Shown piece after piece: positions 41,416-49,329 of a stretch of DNA of 64,000 nt (positions within the stretch are counted from its first letter, which is position 1; every line of letters starts with the position of its first letter). The stretch comes from Streptomyces bottropensis ATCC 25435 (GTDB taxonomy: Bacteria; Actinomycetota; Actinomycetes; Streptomycetales; Streptomycetaceae). The stretch lies in assembly GCF_000383595.1 (NCBI RefSeq), contig NZ_KB911581.1:8205519-8269518 (forward strand). The letters run 5' to 3'. The notes under the pieces were generated by a model. The model searched no databases and had not been told where the DNA came from. It saw nothing but the letters and a program-made list of their open reading frames with translations. A program made the translations under genes and the position numbers.

Positions 41416-42564
41416 TCAGCGGGCCCGGGTGGTGGCGGAGGCTGCGGCGGTGGGTGGGCCGGTGCCGTCGACCGGTGTACCGGACGGGGACAGGTCGCTG
41501 AGGTAGGCGGCGCGCATGACGTCCTCCAGGTCGTTCTCCTCCAGCGCCAGGTCCGCGACCCGGAACCGCCCGATGATCACCTTGAGCGCCTCGTGCACGC
41601 TGGGCGCGTCCTCCCCGACCGGCCCGAACACGACCCGCGGCCCTTCACGGCGCAGCACCCCTATCCCGGCGAACCCGGGCAGCGGCACTCCCGTGACTGT
41701 GGCCGCCTCACCGTGCTCGTCCCCCTCGACCGGCTTGACCGCCTCGACGTCGGCCGGGTCGGCGAGCGTGGCCCGGACCTGCCAGGTGCCGCCGAATCGG
41801 CGCCGGATCTCCTGGAGCGAGCCGTCGAGGACGATGCGCCCGTGGTTGATCAGCACGACGCGCTCGGCGAGCCGTTCCACCTCGGTCATGTCGTGCGTGG
41901 TGAGCAGGACGGTACGGTCGCGCTGCTCGACCTGGTGCCGCAGGAACCGCCGTACCTGCTCCTTCACCACCACGTCCATGCCGATGGTGGGCTCGTCGAG
42001 GAAGACGACGGGCGGGTCGTGCAGCAGGGAGGCGGCGAGATCGCACCGGACCCGCTGCCCCAGCGACAGGTGCCGGACGCGGGTGTCCCAGAACTCGGAG
42101 AGTTCGAGCAGCCCGTCGAACTCCTCCATACGGTCCCGGAACTGCCCCTCGGGAACCCCGTAGATGTCCCGGAGGATCTCGAACGAGTCCCGGGCGGGCA
42201 GGTCCCACCACAACTGCGTCCGCTGCCCGAACACGGCCCCGATGTTATGGGCGTTGCGCTCCCGGTCCTGATGCGGGACGACCCCGGCGACGAGCGCCTC
42301 GCCGGAGGTGGGCGTCAGGATGCCGGTGAGCATCTTGATGGTGGTGGACTTCCCGGCCCCGTTGGGACCGAGCAGCGCGAGCAACTCCCCCTTGCCCACA
42401 CTGAATTCGACGTCCTGCACGGCGACCTTGGCCACGCGCTGCGGACTGACGAGCGATCTGAGCGCCCCCGCGAGGCCGGGCCGCCGTACGGTCGTCTGAA
42501 ACACCTTGGACAGCCCGCGCGCCTCGATCACCGCAGACAACGGCCACACATCCGTCCCACTCAT
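41416..42564 (-). CDS. ABC exporter ATP-binding protein
   Basis: 382 aa from ATG 42564; GTG 42597 would add 11 residues, and an 18-bp direct repeat (TCATAGGCAGTTCGAT-) duplicates this region. Walker A is LLGPNGAGKSTTIKML, the signature is HLSLGQRVRCDLA, Walker B is VVFLDEPTIGMD, and the H-loop is LLTTHDMTEVERL. The N-terminal VFQTTVRRPGLAGALRSL insert and the C-terminal 100-residue regulatory domain fit the natA/ABC-2 subfamily. First gene of a three-gene exporter operon. Confidence 0.92.
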   Translation of the reverse strand: MSGTDVWPLSAVIEARGLSKVFQTTVRRPGLAGALRSLVSPQRVAKVAVQDVEFSVGKGELLALLGPNGAGKSTTIKMLTGILTPTSGEALVAGVVPHQDRERNAHNIGAVFGQRTQLWWDLPARDSFEILRDIYGVPEGQFRDRMEEFDGLLELSEFWDTRVRHLSLGQRVRCDLAASLLHDPPVVFLDEPTIGMDVVVKEQVRRFLRHQVEQRDRTVLLTTHDMTEVERLAERVVLINHGRIVLDGSLQEIRRRFGGTWQVRATLADPADVEAVKPVEGDEHGEAATVTGVPLPGFAGIGVLRREGPRVVFGPVGEDAPSVHEALKVIIGRFRVADLALEENDLEDVMRAAYLSDLSPSGTPVDGTGPPTAAASATTRAR

Positions 42565-42597
42565 AGGCAGTTCGATCTCATAGGCAGTTCGATGCAC

Positions 42598-42870
42598 CGA
42601 ACGGCGTCCGGAATCGCGGCGGCAATGCTAGGCCCGGTGAGGCGGCGGGCGGTAGCGACTTTTTTGCAGGCGGCCGCCGCCCTCGGAGATCACCGACTTC
42701 GTTCACCCAGGCAACCCGCCACGAAGTCCTCCCGCCCCCGCCCCCGCCCCCGCCCCCGCTCCTGCTCCCGCTCCCGCCTGCCTGTCCCTCGTCACACCCT
42801 CCGAGGTGCGGCGAAGGGTTACCGGCACGTACGCGGGCCAGCGCGTCGGCGGAGATCGGCGCCTGACATC
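42598..42870. other. Divergent promoter region with a C-rich repeat
   Basis: No gene is seen. A CCCCCG repeat, four to five units near 42735-42765, then GCTCCCGCTCCTG-like units, lies in the middle. Confidence 0.6.
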
Positions 42871-43986
42871 ATGCGCGCCATGAACGCCGATTCCCCCACC
42901 CCTCCCGGCTCCCCCACAGGGAGTTTTCTGCTCGAACTACGGGACGCGATCAGCTTCCGGGCCTTCGGCCTCGTCCTGGGCGGCCTGCTGATACAACTCG
43001 CCTTCACCGTCTCCTATCTGGGCGCCTTCCACTCCCCCACGCCGCACCGGATGCCGGTGGCGGTGGTGGCCCCGGCGGAGGCCGCCACGCAGATCGTCGA
43101 CCAGCTCGACGGGCTGGACGGCGACCCGGTGAACGCGACCGCCGTCGCGAGCGAGTCCGCCGCGCGGAAGCAGATCATGAACCGGACGGTGGACGCCGCC
43201 TTCCTGTTCGACACGACCGGCACGAAGGACACGCTGCTGGTCGCCTCCGCCGGCGGGCCCTCGGTGTCTCAGACCGCCACGCAACTCGCCCAGAAGATAG
43301 AGACCTCGCAGAAGCGGCAGGTCGTGGTCATCGACATCCAGGCCCCGAACACCGGCGACGGACGCGGCATGGCCTCCTTCTACCTGGTGCTCGGCTGGGT
43401 GGTCGGCGGCTATCTGACGGCGACGATCCTGAACATGTCGAGCGGTTCGAAGCCGGCCAACCGGCACCGCATCGTGATCCGGTTGGGCGCGCTGGGTCTG
43501 TACGCGATCGCGTCCGGGGTCGCCGGAGCGGTGATCGTGGGCCCGGTGTTCGACGCGCTGAGCGGTCACTTCTGGGCGCTGGCGGGGATCGGCACGCTGG
43601 TGGTGTTCGCATCGGCCGCGACGTCGCTCGCGCTCCAGACCCTGCTGGGCATGGCCGGCACCGGCCTGACCATCCTGCTCTTCGTGGTGCTGGGCAACCC
43701 GAGCGCGGGCGGTGTCTACCCGTCGGTCCTGCTGCCGGGCTTCTGGAGCGCGATCGGCCAGGCTCTGCCGCCGGGCGCGGGCACCACGCTGGTCCGCAAC
43801 ACCGTGTACTTCGACGCCCACGCCACGACGGCCGCCTGGTGGGTACTGGGCGCGTACGCGGTGGTCGGCGCGGCTCTGGCCCCGTTCGCGGCGTGGTGGA
43901 AGGAGCGACGGGGAACGGCGACGTCCGACAGCTCGGTGGATCGGGACGACATCACTCTCGGCACGGCAGGTGAGCCAAGCAGGTAG
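42871..43986 (+). CDS. YhgE/Pip-like ABC-2 type membrane protein
   Basis: 371 aa from ATG 42871 (or 42880). Topology: one membrane segment near residue 35 (FGLVLGGLLIQLAFTVSYLG), a roughly 150-residue extracytoplasmic domain with MPVAVVAPAEAATQIVDQLD, then five membrane segments. This is the layout of the ABC-2 permease/DUF3533-like and YhgE families. It is divergent from the ABC exporter operon and may be part of it functionally. The 3' end is 190 bp from the tRNA gene. Confidence 0.8.
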   Translation: MRAMNADSPTPPGSPTGSFLLELRDAISFRAFGLVLGGLLIQLAFTVSYLGAFHSPTPHRMPVAVVAPAEAATQIVDQLDGLDGDPVNATAVASESAARKQIMNRTVDAAFLFDTTGTKDTLLVASAGGPSVSQTATQLAQKIETSQKRQVVVIDIQAPNTGDGRGMASFYLVLGWVVGGYLTATILNMSSGSKPANRHRIVIRLGALGLYAIASGVAGAVIVGPVFDALSGHFWALAGIGTLVVFASAATSLALQTLLGMAGTGLTILLFVVLGNPSAGGVYPSVLLPGFWSAIGQALPPGAGTTLVRNTVYFDAHATTAAWWVLGAYAVVGAALAPFAAWWKERRGTATSDSSVDRDDITLGTAGEPSR

Positions 43987-44177
43987 CCGCTGCCCAGCCG
44001 CCGGTCGGCAGCTGCCTCGCCGACGCCGGGCGGGGTAACCCCCACGCCCGCTCACCCCCACCCGCTACACTGACGGCGGCGTGCCAGTCCGCTGGCGCAC
44101 CGCCGGATCAGTGGATCGATGTGTCCGGGATCAGTGGCATTGGCCTCTATATTCCTGCACGTTACCGACAGATCTTT

Positions 44178-44253
44178 GCCTTCGTAGCTCAGGGGATAGA
44201 GCACCGCTCTCCTAAAGCGGGTGTCGCAGGTTCGAATCCTGCCGGGGGCACCA
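44178..44253 (+). tRNA. tRNA-Arg (anticodon CCT)
   Basis: 76 nt with encoded CCA. The acceptor GCCTTCG pairs with CGGGGGC with two G-U pairs, the D arm contains AGCTCAGGGGATAGAGC, the anticodon stem CCGCT/AGCGG encloses CTCCTAA (anticodon CCT, reads AGG), and the T arm is CAGGTTCGAATCCTG. It is the integration site of the island to its right; the 3' half is part of an 86-bp direct repeat. Confidence 0.97.
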
Positions 44254-44294
44254 GGCAAAAGGCCCCGGACCGATCATGGTCCGGGGCCTTTGAC
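44209..44294 (+). repeat. attL: left copy of the 86-bp direct repeat
   Basis: Covers the tRNA-Arg from the anticodon loop through CCA, the spacer and the terminator hairpin. It is identical to 59120-59205 at 85 of 86 positions; the mismatch is G44255 versus C59166. Tyrosine-recombinase elements typically integrate here and restore the tRNA. Confidence 0.93.
44261..44288 (+). terminator. tRNA-Arg terminator
   Basis: GGCCCCGGACC pairs with GGTCCGGGGCC across GATCAT, followed by TTT. It is duplicated at 59172-59199 in the right repeat. Confidence 0.9.
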
Positions 44295-44308
44295 ATCCAC
44301 TTTTGACA

Positions 44309-44776
44309 TCAACGCGGGCGGTCACTCGCAACCGGCCGCCGCTTAAGCAGCCGATCCATGTGGCTGATCGCCTCGCGCTGCGTGTCCTGCACGACGTGCG
44401 TGTACACGTCCATGGTGATGCTGATCTGACTGTGCCCGAGGATCTCCATCACGACGCGGGGCGCGACTCCGGCAGCCGTGAGGAGGGTCGCCGTGCCGTG
44501 CCGGGCGTCATGCAACCGGATCACGCGAAGGCCGGCGGACTCGGCGACGCGGGTGAAGGAGCGGTAGACGTTCCGCGGCTCGACCTGGCGGCCGGCCGGG
44601 TAGGGGTTGAAGTACCGGGCGGTCTGCGTCACCGGGTCCAGCTCCACCTTCACGTAGTTGGGGCCCTCGACGGACGGGTGGTGCGGGGCGATGCGGCGCA
44701 GGCCCCAGGGAGCGACGGTGAAGTGGCCCTGCGGCAGCGGGCTACCGGTGCGAAAGCGATCCATGTGGTTGAACAC
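44309..44776 (-). pseudogene. In-frame fusion of an ATP-grasp RiPP precursor N-terminus to a tyrosine recombinase C-terminus
   Basis: 155 aa from GTG 44776, with a good AAAGGAAG ribosome site. Residues about 1-65 (VFNHMDRFRTGSPLPQGH, VAPWGLRRIAPHHP, YVKVELDPVTQTARYFNPYP) resemble the leader/core of putative ATP-grasp-modified RiPP precursors (GRASP_targ type), recalled from memory. From VEPRNVYRSFTRVAESAGLR onward it is an integrase catalytic domain: RLHDARHGTATLL (HxxR) and GHSQISITMDVYTHV (His and nucleophile Tyr). The N-terminal Arg box and DNA-binding domains are missing, so recombinase activity is unlikely. Junction at the short shared string GR(Q/P)VEP. No ATP-grasp ligase is nearby. 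Confidence 0.7.
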
Positions 44777-45243
44777 GGTCTTCCTTTCGCTGTGGAAAGT
44801 GCCTGTGCTTGCCCGCTCGACACCTCGGACACCAAGCTGTCCAGCGGGAGTTGTGGAGCTCCGGTCGTCTTCGAACGAAGTCGGAGCGGCGCGCGAACTT
44901 GCCGACGTAGCCCTTCGAGCACACCTATGAGAAGGGCTACCTCCGGCTCCCTCGACTCGGCCGCGACCCGGCCCTCCTCGTACCAGCGACGAAGGCTCCG
45001 TTGCCACGCGATCTCCGCCCGCACGGCCTCGGTTCGGATCGCGCCGAGCATCAGGTCGGAATCCAAGTGCAGCCGCACGAGGTCCACAGGCGTCATGCGC
45101 AAGGACTCGGCGAACATTGCGGAGTGGGAGTCGCTCATCGAGCCGAGGGGGTCGAGGGTGAGTTCCACGCATGCCTCGGGACTGGGGTCGTTCACCAGCT
45201 CCGCCGCCTGCATGAGCCGTAAGGAAACGCGCGGCCTCAACAC
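44650..45243 (-). CDS. Hypothetical protein upstream of the RiPP-like fusion
   Basis: About 197 aa from a GTG that overlaps the ATPase-remnant stop codon (GTGTTGA). The central part is convincingly protein-like: CVELTLDPLGSMSDSHSAMF, VDLVRLHLDSDLMLGAIRTE, WQRSLRRWYEEGRVAAESRE. The last 40 residues overlap the 44309-44776 gene in another frame and lose protein character, so the real gene may be 3'-truncated or frameshifted near 44780. No family is recognised. The spacing suggests it belonged to the same operon as the ATPase remnant and the RiPP-like gene. Confidence 0.45.
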   Translation of the reverse strand: MLRPRVSLRLMQAAELVNDPSPEACVELTLDPLGSMSDSHSAMFAESLRMTPVDLVRLHLDSDLMLGAIRTEAVRAEIAWQRSLRRWYEEGRVAAESREPEVALLIGVLEGLRRQVRAPLRLRSKTTGAPQLPLDSLVSEVSSGQAQALSTAKGRPCSTTWIAFAPVARCRRATSPSLPGACAASPRTTRPSRAPTT

Positions 45244-45369
45244 GAGGCCGACGCCTTCGACTCGGCCCATACGACCTTGCCCCAGCGCTTCCGGTCGCAG
45301 CCCCACCGCCCACTGAGAGCATCGACCAAGAGCAGCCCGCGCCCCCTTCTCTGAGTCCTCATCGGGCTC
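45237..45369 (-). pseudogene. Remnant of an RsbW-type ATP-binding protein
   Basis: The frame starting in the CGGGCTGCTCTTGG stretch reads GRGLLLVDALSGRWGCDR then KRWGKVVWAESKAS, stop codon at 45237-45239. This is the C-terminal G2-box end of histidine-kinase-like anti-sigma ATPases common in Streptomyces. Upstream the matching DEDSEKG is in the next frame because of one extra G in GGGGG near 45350, and the rest of the gene is missing beyond about 45370. It is truncated and frameshifted. The original would be about 140 aa. Confidence 0.65.
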
Positions 45370-45376
45370 GAAACAA

Positions 45377-45553
45377 CTGCATGAAGCGCTACTGAAGGAG
45401 CGCACGGAAGACCTTGCGGTACTCCTGGTCGACGTGACCCACTCCAAAGTGCAGGAGCTCTACGAGTCGTGGGGATACGCCAAGGCCGGCGAGCAACAGC
45501 CTTTCGCCAACTCTCCGGTGTACGCGGTGATGGTCACCGACCTTCGCGGCTGA
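45377..45553 (+). pseudogene. C-terminal fragment of a GNAT acetyltransferase
   Basis: Reading from CTG 45377 to TGA 45553 gives about 58 residues, including LLVDVTHSKVQELYESWGYA and SPVYAVMVTDLRG. This is a typical end of a GNAT domain (motif B and the C-terminal strands). The N-terminal acetyl-CoA part is absent. The fragment starts within a few bases of where the minus-strand ATPase remnant ends, so both were cut at one junction. Confidence 0.6.
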
Positions 45554-45586
45554 GTCAGGTTCTCGCCAAGCCCCCGTTGCTGTTCG

Positions 45587-45845
45587 TCAGCTGGTGAGCC
45601 CGGGGAAATGGACGTCGCCGTTGAGCAAGGTGACGCGTTCCCTCATCTGGTCCGGGCTCTGAACGCGGAGCCATCGCGAGTTGTCGGGCGCCTTCCCAAG
45701 ATCGCGAAGTCCAGGTGGATCCCGCTTCCCTCGCCCTCTCGTGCCTGGGCCATGTGCCGACCCGTCACGAACGCCGTCGGTCCGGGCGAGTGCGGGGCTT
45801 CTCTGGATCGGGCTGCCGCGAGAGGGAACTGTTCGGCTCCGTCAT
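45587..45845 (-). pseudogene. Degraded small gene with frameshifts
   Basis: ATG 45845 follows a perfect AGGAGGTGG ribosome site and reads MTEPNSSLSRQPDPEKPRTR before a stop codon at about residue 27. Protein-like sequence continues in the next frames: PTAFVTGRHMAQAREGEGSG, then APDNSRWLRVQSPDQMRERV and LLNGDVHFPGLTS ending at 45587. At least two frameshifts are implied. The family is not recognised. Confidence 0.4.
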
Positions 45846-46272
45846 GCGAGCCACCTCCTGGGCCTGCGCACGAAGTGCCGTACTCGGGCGGTCGCTTTTG
45901 AGTGTTTCACGTATCGTGCGATGCCTCGGATATGCGCGCGCCACCGCGTTTCTGCACCGTCCGGATCCTGGGATTGGGCGGCTTCGGACCGTCCACCACA
46001 GGACGCGAGGACTACACTGCCGTACAGACGTCCCAGACCCCGGCGGCATGCTGTTGCTGAACACAGATGGCTGCGGGGCGCGGACTGTTCGTCTGTCACC
46101 CGGCGCATCCCTGGAGGGAACTGGGTGGGTCCTCTGTCCTGCTGCGCAGACTGTCGGACCGGCCGTTGCTCCGCCTCCGCCGAACGTACGCCCCTGCCGG
46201 GAGCACGCCCAGGATGCCGGGACTCCGGCACCACCGCACCCGCTGCCGGATGGTCTTCTGAACCGAGGCGTC
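45846..46272. other. Intergenic stretch upstream of the STAS gene
   Basis: 427 bp. Open frames exist on both strands but none has a ribosome site or recognisable sequence. Promoters for the flanking divergent genes presumably lie here; no -10/-35 pair stood out. Confidence 0.5.
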
Positions 46273-46698
46273 ATGCCCCTTCCCCAGCTCACCGTGTACC
46301 GCCAGGACCGAGAGATTCGGGCGCTGATCACCCTGTCCGGTGAGATCGACCTGGAATCCGTGCCCTTGGTGCGCACGTCCCTGGAGCGGTGCCTGCGGGA
46401 CGGTATCCGCGCCATCGACGTCGACCTCATCTCCGTCACCTTCTGCGACTGCACCGGACTCAACGCATTCCTCCGCGCCGCGCAACAGGCCACCGTGGTC
46501 GGCGGGACCCTGCGACTGCACCATCCGCCACCGACTCTGGCTCGGATTCTCCACCTCGTCGGCTGCGGGTTCCTGCTCCTCGGCCTACCGTTCGAACACG
46601 TGCCACCTCCTCTCGTGGACACCCCGGCCACGCCCGTTCCAGCCCCGCCGCACAGTCCTGTCCCGCTTGCGCCTGTTCTCTCGGGCGATGTGCGATGA
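46273..46698 (+). CDS. STAS-domain anti-sigma factor antagonist
   Basis: 141 aa from ATG 46273, with GAGG upstream. The STAS fold reads IRALITLSGEIDLESVPLVR, AIDVDLISVTFCDCTGLNAF, GGTLRLHHPPPTLARILHLV. The phosphorylation loop usually reads DS(S/T)GL; here it is DCTGL, so only the Thr could accept phosphate. A 35-residue Pro-rich tail follows. It would bind an RsbW-type kinase and free a SigB-family sigma factor; a kinase remnant and a sigma remnant lie nearby, both broken. Its stop codon overlaps the next ATG (ATGA). Confidence 0.88.
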   Translation: MPLPQLTVYRQDREIRALITLSGEIDLESVPLVRTSLERCLRDGIRAIDVDLISVTFCDCTGLNAFLRAAQQATVVGGTLRLHHPPPTLARILHLVGCGFLLLGLPFEHVPPPLVDTPATPVPAPPHSPVPLAPVLSGDVR

Positions 46699-47366
46699 CG
46701 GTGGAACCCGGGCGGGGACAGTCACGGAAGCCGGCGGAGGGTGATCCCTCCGCCATGGCTCCGGTGCGGTTGCGTCGGCTGAACCGTTGGCTGGTGGAGG
46801 GCCTGCGTGAAGAACTGGCGGATCTGTACGTGGAGTCCCGCGTCACGGCGCCGGGTGACGCATACCGCCGTCCCGGCCGCCAGAACTTCTTGGCCCGTCT
46901 CACCACGGACATGCGCCGGCCGGGATTCGCCATGATGATCGGCGAGATGGACAGACTGATCGGATGCGCCTTCGGATTCCCGGTACGCGGCGACGACTCC
47001 TGGTGGTTCGACTTCGAGGAAGCATTGCCGTGCCGCATCGATCAACTCACGGTGTCCGGCGGTGTCTTCGCGTTCGGCGACATCATGATCCGGCCGCACC
47101 CGCAGGACCGGGCTCTGGCCCGTCGTCTGCTGGAGCGGCTGCTGACCGACCACCAGGCATCACTCGGCGCCACGCTGGTGGACCGGGCAGATCGCCCCAC
47201 TCTCGCCGCGCTCCGCTCCTGGGGGTGGACGGACGTCGGAGAGCTTCGCAGGCCGGCCGGTCCCACCACGTTCCGCGCGCTGGTATTTCCCGTCGGGGAA
47301 CGAACCGGGGCGAAGGTGGACGGCCTTGTCGTACCGCGTGGAGGCGGTGGCCCGGGTGGGGCCTGA
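46695..47366 (+). CDS. GNAT-like protein, translationally coupled to the STAS gene
   Basis: 223 aa from the ATG in the ATGA overlap. The region PGFAMMIGEMDRLIGCAFGF, then FAFGDIMIRPHPQDRALARR and LLERLLTDHQASLGATLVDR, looks like a divergent acetyltransferase with an R-A-L-A-R-R-L-L variant of the acyl-CoA loop. A clear paralogue, missing the N-terminus, is at 49330-49752. The acceptor is unknown. The next gene overlaps its end by 41 bp, so three genes (STAS, GNAT, GAF-ANTAR) form a coupled unit. Confidence 0.72.
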   Translation: MTVEPGRGQSRKPAEGDPSAMAPVRLRRLNRWLVEGLREELADLYVESRVTAPGDAYRRPGRQNFLARLTTDMRRPGFAMMIGEMDRLIGCAFGFPVRGDDSWWFDFEEALPCRIDQLTVSGGVFAFGDIMIRPHPQDRALARRLLERLLTDHQASLGATLVDRADRPTLAALRSWGWTDVGELRRPAGPTTFRALVFPVGERTGAKVDGLVVPRGGGGPGGA

Positions 47367-48117
47367 CAGGCGGTCGGTCCGCATTCGGATGCTGGTGGCC
47401 GAGCAGGCGGTCAGGCGTGGTGCCCGGGTCGGTGTGGTGGACGTGTGCACCGCGGCCGTGGCCGCGCTGCCGGTCGGCGGGGCCGGGCTGTCGGCGATGT
47501 CCCGGTCCGCGCCGAGCCATCCGTTGTGCAGCACCGACGCCATCAGCGAGCAACTGGAAGAGCTCCAGCTCACCCTGGGCGAGGGACCCTGCGTGGACGC
47601 CTTCCTGCACGGCTCGGCCGTCCTGACACCCGATCTGCTCACCCGTGACCTGCAGGACCGCTGGACGGTGTTCGCCGACGCGGCCCTGGAAGCCGGAGCC
47701 CGCGCGGTCTTCGCGCTCCCCCTGCAGATGGGGGCGATCAGCCCGGGAGTTCTGGACCTGTACGCCAACGTGCCGACCGCGCTGGACGCGGAGGAACTGG
47801 CCGACGCACTGGCATTCGCCGATCTGGCGACGCTGATCCTGCTCGATACAAGGATCGACGAGACAGGCGCGCCGACCGGCGGACCGATTCCGGAACAGGG
47901 CTTCGAAGACCTGGGCGCGTACCGGGCGGAGATCGACCAGGCCAACGGCATCCTGACCGTCCAGCTCGGCGTCGGCATCGAAGAAGCCTTCGTCCGGCTT
48001 CGTGCCTACGCCTATGCGCGGGGACGCCGGCTCGCCGACGTGGCCGCGGACGTGGTGGCCCGTCGGCTTCGCTTCTCACCAGCCGCGGAGCCGGACCAGA
48101 CCGATGAGGAAACCTGA
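47326..48117 (+). CDS. GAF-ANTAR regulatory protein
   Basis: 263 aa from TTG 47326 (GAAGGTGG upstream); ATG 47389 is an alternative. The GAF-like region is about residues 40-180 (LTLGEGPCVDAFLHGSAVLT is the usual GAF/ANTAR hinge block). The C-terminal ANTAR domain reads YRAEIDQANGILTVQLGVGI, EEAFVRLRAYAYARGRRLAD. ANTAR domains bind tandem stem-loops in mRNA and prevent termination. It has no receiver domain, so the input is through GAF. Confidence 0.88.
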   Translation: MSYRVEAVARVGPDRRSVRIRMLVAEQAVRRGARVGVVDVCTAAVAALPVGGAGLSAMSRSAPSHPLCSTDAISEQLEELQLTLGEGPCVDAFLHGSAVLTPDLLTRDLQDRWTVFADAALEAGARAVFALPLQMGAISPGVLDLYANVPTALDAEELADALAFADLATLILLDTRIDETGAPTGGPIPEQGFEDLGAYRAEIDQANGILTVQLGVGIEEAFVRLRAYAYARGRRLADVAADVVARRLRFSPAAEPDQTDEET

Positions 48118-48196
48118 CGCATGGGTGCCGACCGACGAACATGCCGTACTTCCCGCCCCTTCAGGCAGGGACTAGTCTCAATTGAGGGTGCCCACG

Positions 48197-48913
48197 ATGG
48201 ATCAACAGCTTCTGGCCAAGACCTTCGTCGAGCTGGCCGACAATCTGGTCGCCGACTTCGACCTCATGGACTTCCTGCGCCTGCTGACCGACCGCTGCGT
48301 GGGCATGCTCGACGCGAGCGCCGCCGGGGTGCTGCTCGCCGACCGTGACGGCAAACTCCGCGTCATGGCCGCCTCCGACGAACAGGTGCGGCTGCTGGAG
48401 CTCTTCCAGCTCCAGAACGACGAAGGCCCCTGCCTCGAGTGCTTCCGCACCGGCGCACCGGTGATCATCCACGACCTGACCCGGGAGATCGACCGCTGGC
48501 CACGCTTCGTCACTGCGGCCCACCGCAGCGGCTTCGGGGCAGTCCAGGCCCTGCCCATGCGTCTGCGGGACGAGACCGTGGGCGCCCTGAACCTCTTCCG
48601 CGCCGCCCCCGGCCCCTTCGACCCACCCGCCACACTCATCGCCCAGGCGCTGGCCGACGTCGCCACCATCAGCCTGCTGCAACAACGCACCGTCCACCGC
48701 GGCACGGTGCTCAACGAACAGCTGCAGGCGGCGTTGAACAGCCGGGTACTGATCGAACAGGCGAAGGGGAAACTCGCCGAACGCCAGGGCATCGACATGG
48801 AGCAGGCGTTCACCGCGCTGCGTGGTTACGCCCGCGCCCACAACCGGCGCCTGGCCGACGTGGCCCGCGCATTCATCAGCGGATCCGAACCCCTCGCCGG
48901 TCTGGGGGCCTGA
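48197..48913 (+). CDS. GAF-ANTAR regulatory protein
   Basis: 238 aa from ATG 48197, with GAGGGTG six bases upstream. Layout: GAF at about residues 10-160 (TFVELADNLVADFDLMDFLR, QNDEGPCLECFRTGAPVIIH), then a linker and ANTAR (SRVLIEQAKGKLAERQGIDM, AFTALRGYARAHNRRLADVA). It is better conserved than its upstream neighbour and typical of mycobacterial/streptomycete stress regulators. An 80-bp gap separates them, so it may have its own promoter. Confidence 0.92.
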   Translation: MDQQLLAKTFVELADNLVADFDLMDFLRLLTDRCVGMLDASAAGVLLADRDGKLRVMAASDEQVRLLELFQLQNDEGPCLECFRTGAPVIIHDLTREIDRWPRFVTAAHRSGFGAVQALPMRLRDETVGALNLFRAAPGPFDPPATLIAQALADVATISLLQQRTVHRGTVLNEQLQAALNSRVLIEQAKGKLAERQGIDMEQAFTALRGYARAHNRRLADVARAFISGSEPLAGLGA

Positions 48914-48919
48914 CCGGCG

Positions 48920-49294
48920 TCACGGCAGGGCCACCAGCCTGCACGGCCGCAGGGGCCCGGCCTGAACACTTTGGTGACGTTTCACCTCGCCGAGGATCGT
49001 CGGTATGGCGAAGCTCGGGAAGGCGGTGCCGAGGTTCGGGTCGAAGCGGGTCACCGCCTTGACCAGCCCCAGTTGGGCGACCTGCTTGAGGTCTTCGAAG
49101 GACTCGCCGCGATTTCGGAACCGCCGGGCGAGCCGTACGGCCATCGGCGCCCAGGCGCACACCACTTCCTGCCGCAGCGCGGACCTCTCCAGACCGTCCG
49201 GGAGAGCGGCGATACGGCGGAACGCGGCAGCGGTGTCCGGGGCGTCATCGTAGGGATCTGCGCTTCGTGGGCTCTGCTCACGTGCGTACGTCAT
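48920..49294 (-). pseudogene. Truncated SigB/SigF-family sigma factor
   Basis: 124 aa, less than half the usual 260-290. Regions 1.2-2.3 are intact (APMAVRLARRFRNRGESFED, LKQVAQLGLVKAVTRFDPNL, FPSFAIPTILGEVKRH), after which the sequence departs from the family just where region 2.4 should begin. The last 15 residues (QSVQAGPLRPCRLVALP) are unrelated. Regions 3 and 4 are missing, so it cannot act as a normal sigma factor; it could at most titrate core enzyme or an anti-sigma factor. Confidence 0.8.
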
Positions 49295-49329
49295 CTGTGT
49301 GACACGACGTCCAACAGCCCGGATTAGAC

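Noticed and set aside
42735..42765. G-quadruplex-type regulatory element
   Set aside because: C-rich hexamer runs are common in such genomes, and nothing in the context supports a role.
40576..42870. Long plus-strand frame running over the ABC operon into the 42871 membrane protein
   Set aside because: Only the part from 42871 is protein-like. The upstream part is antisense to two permeases and the ATPase with clear motifs.
44309..45322. One long 337-residue integrase gene
   Set aside because: The first 180 residues are Arg/Gly/Pro-rich shadow translation. A strong ribosome site and natural sequence begin only at 44776.
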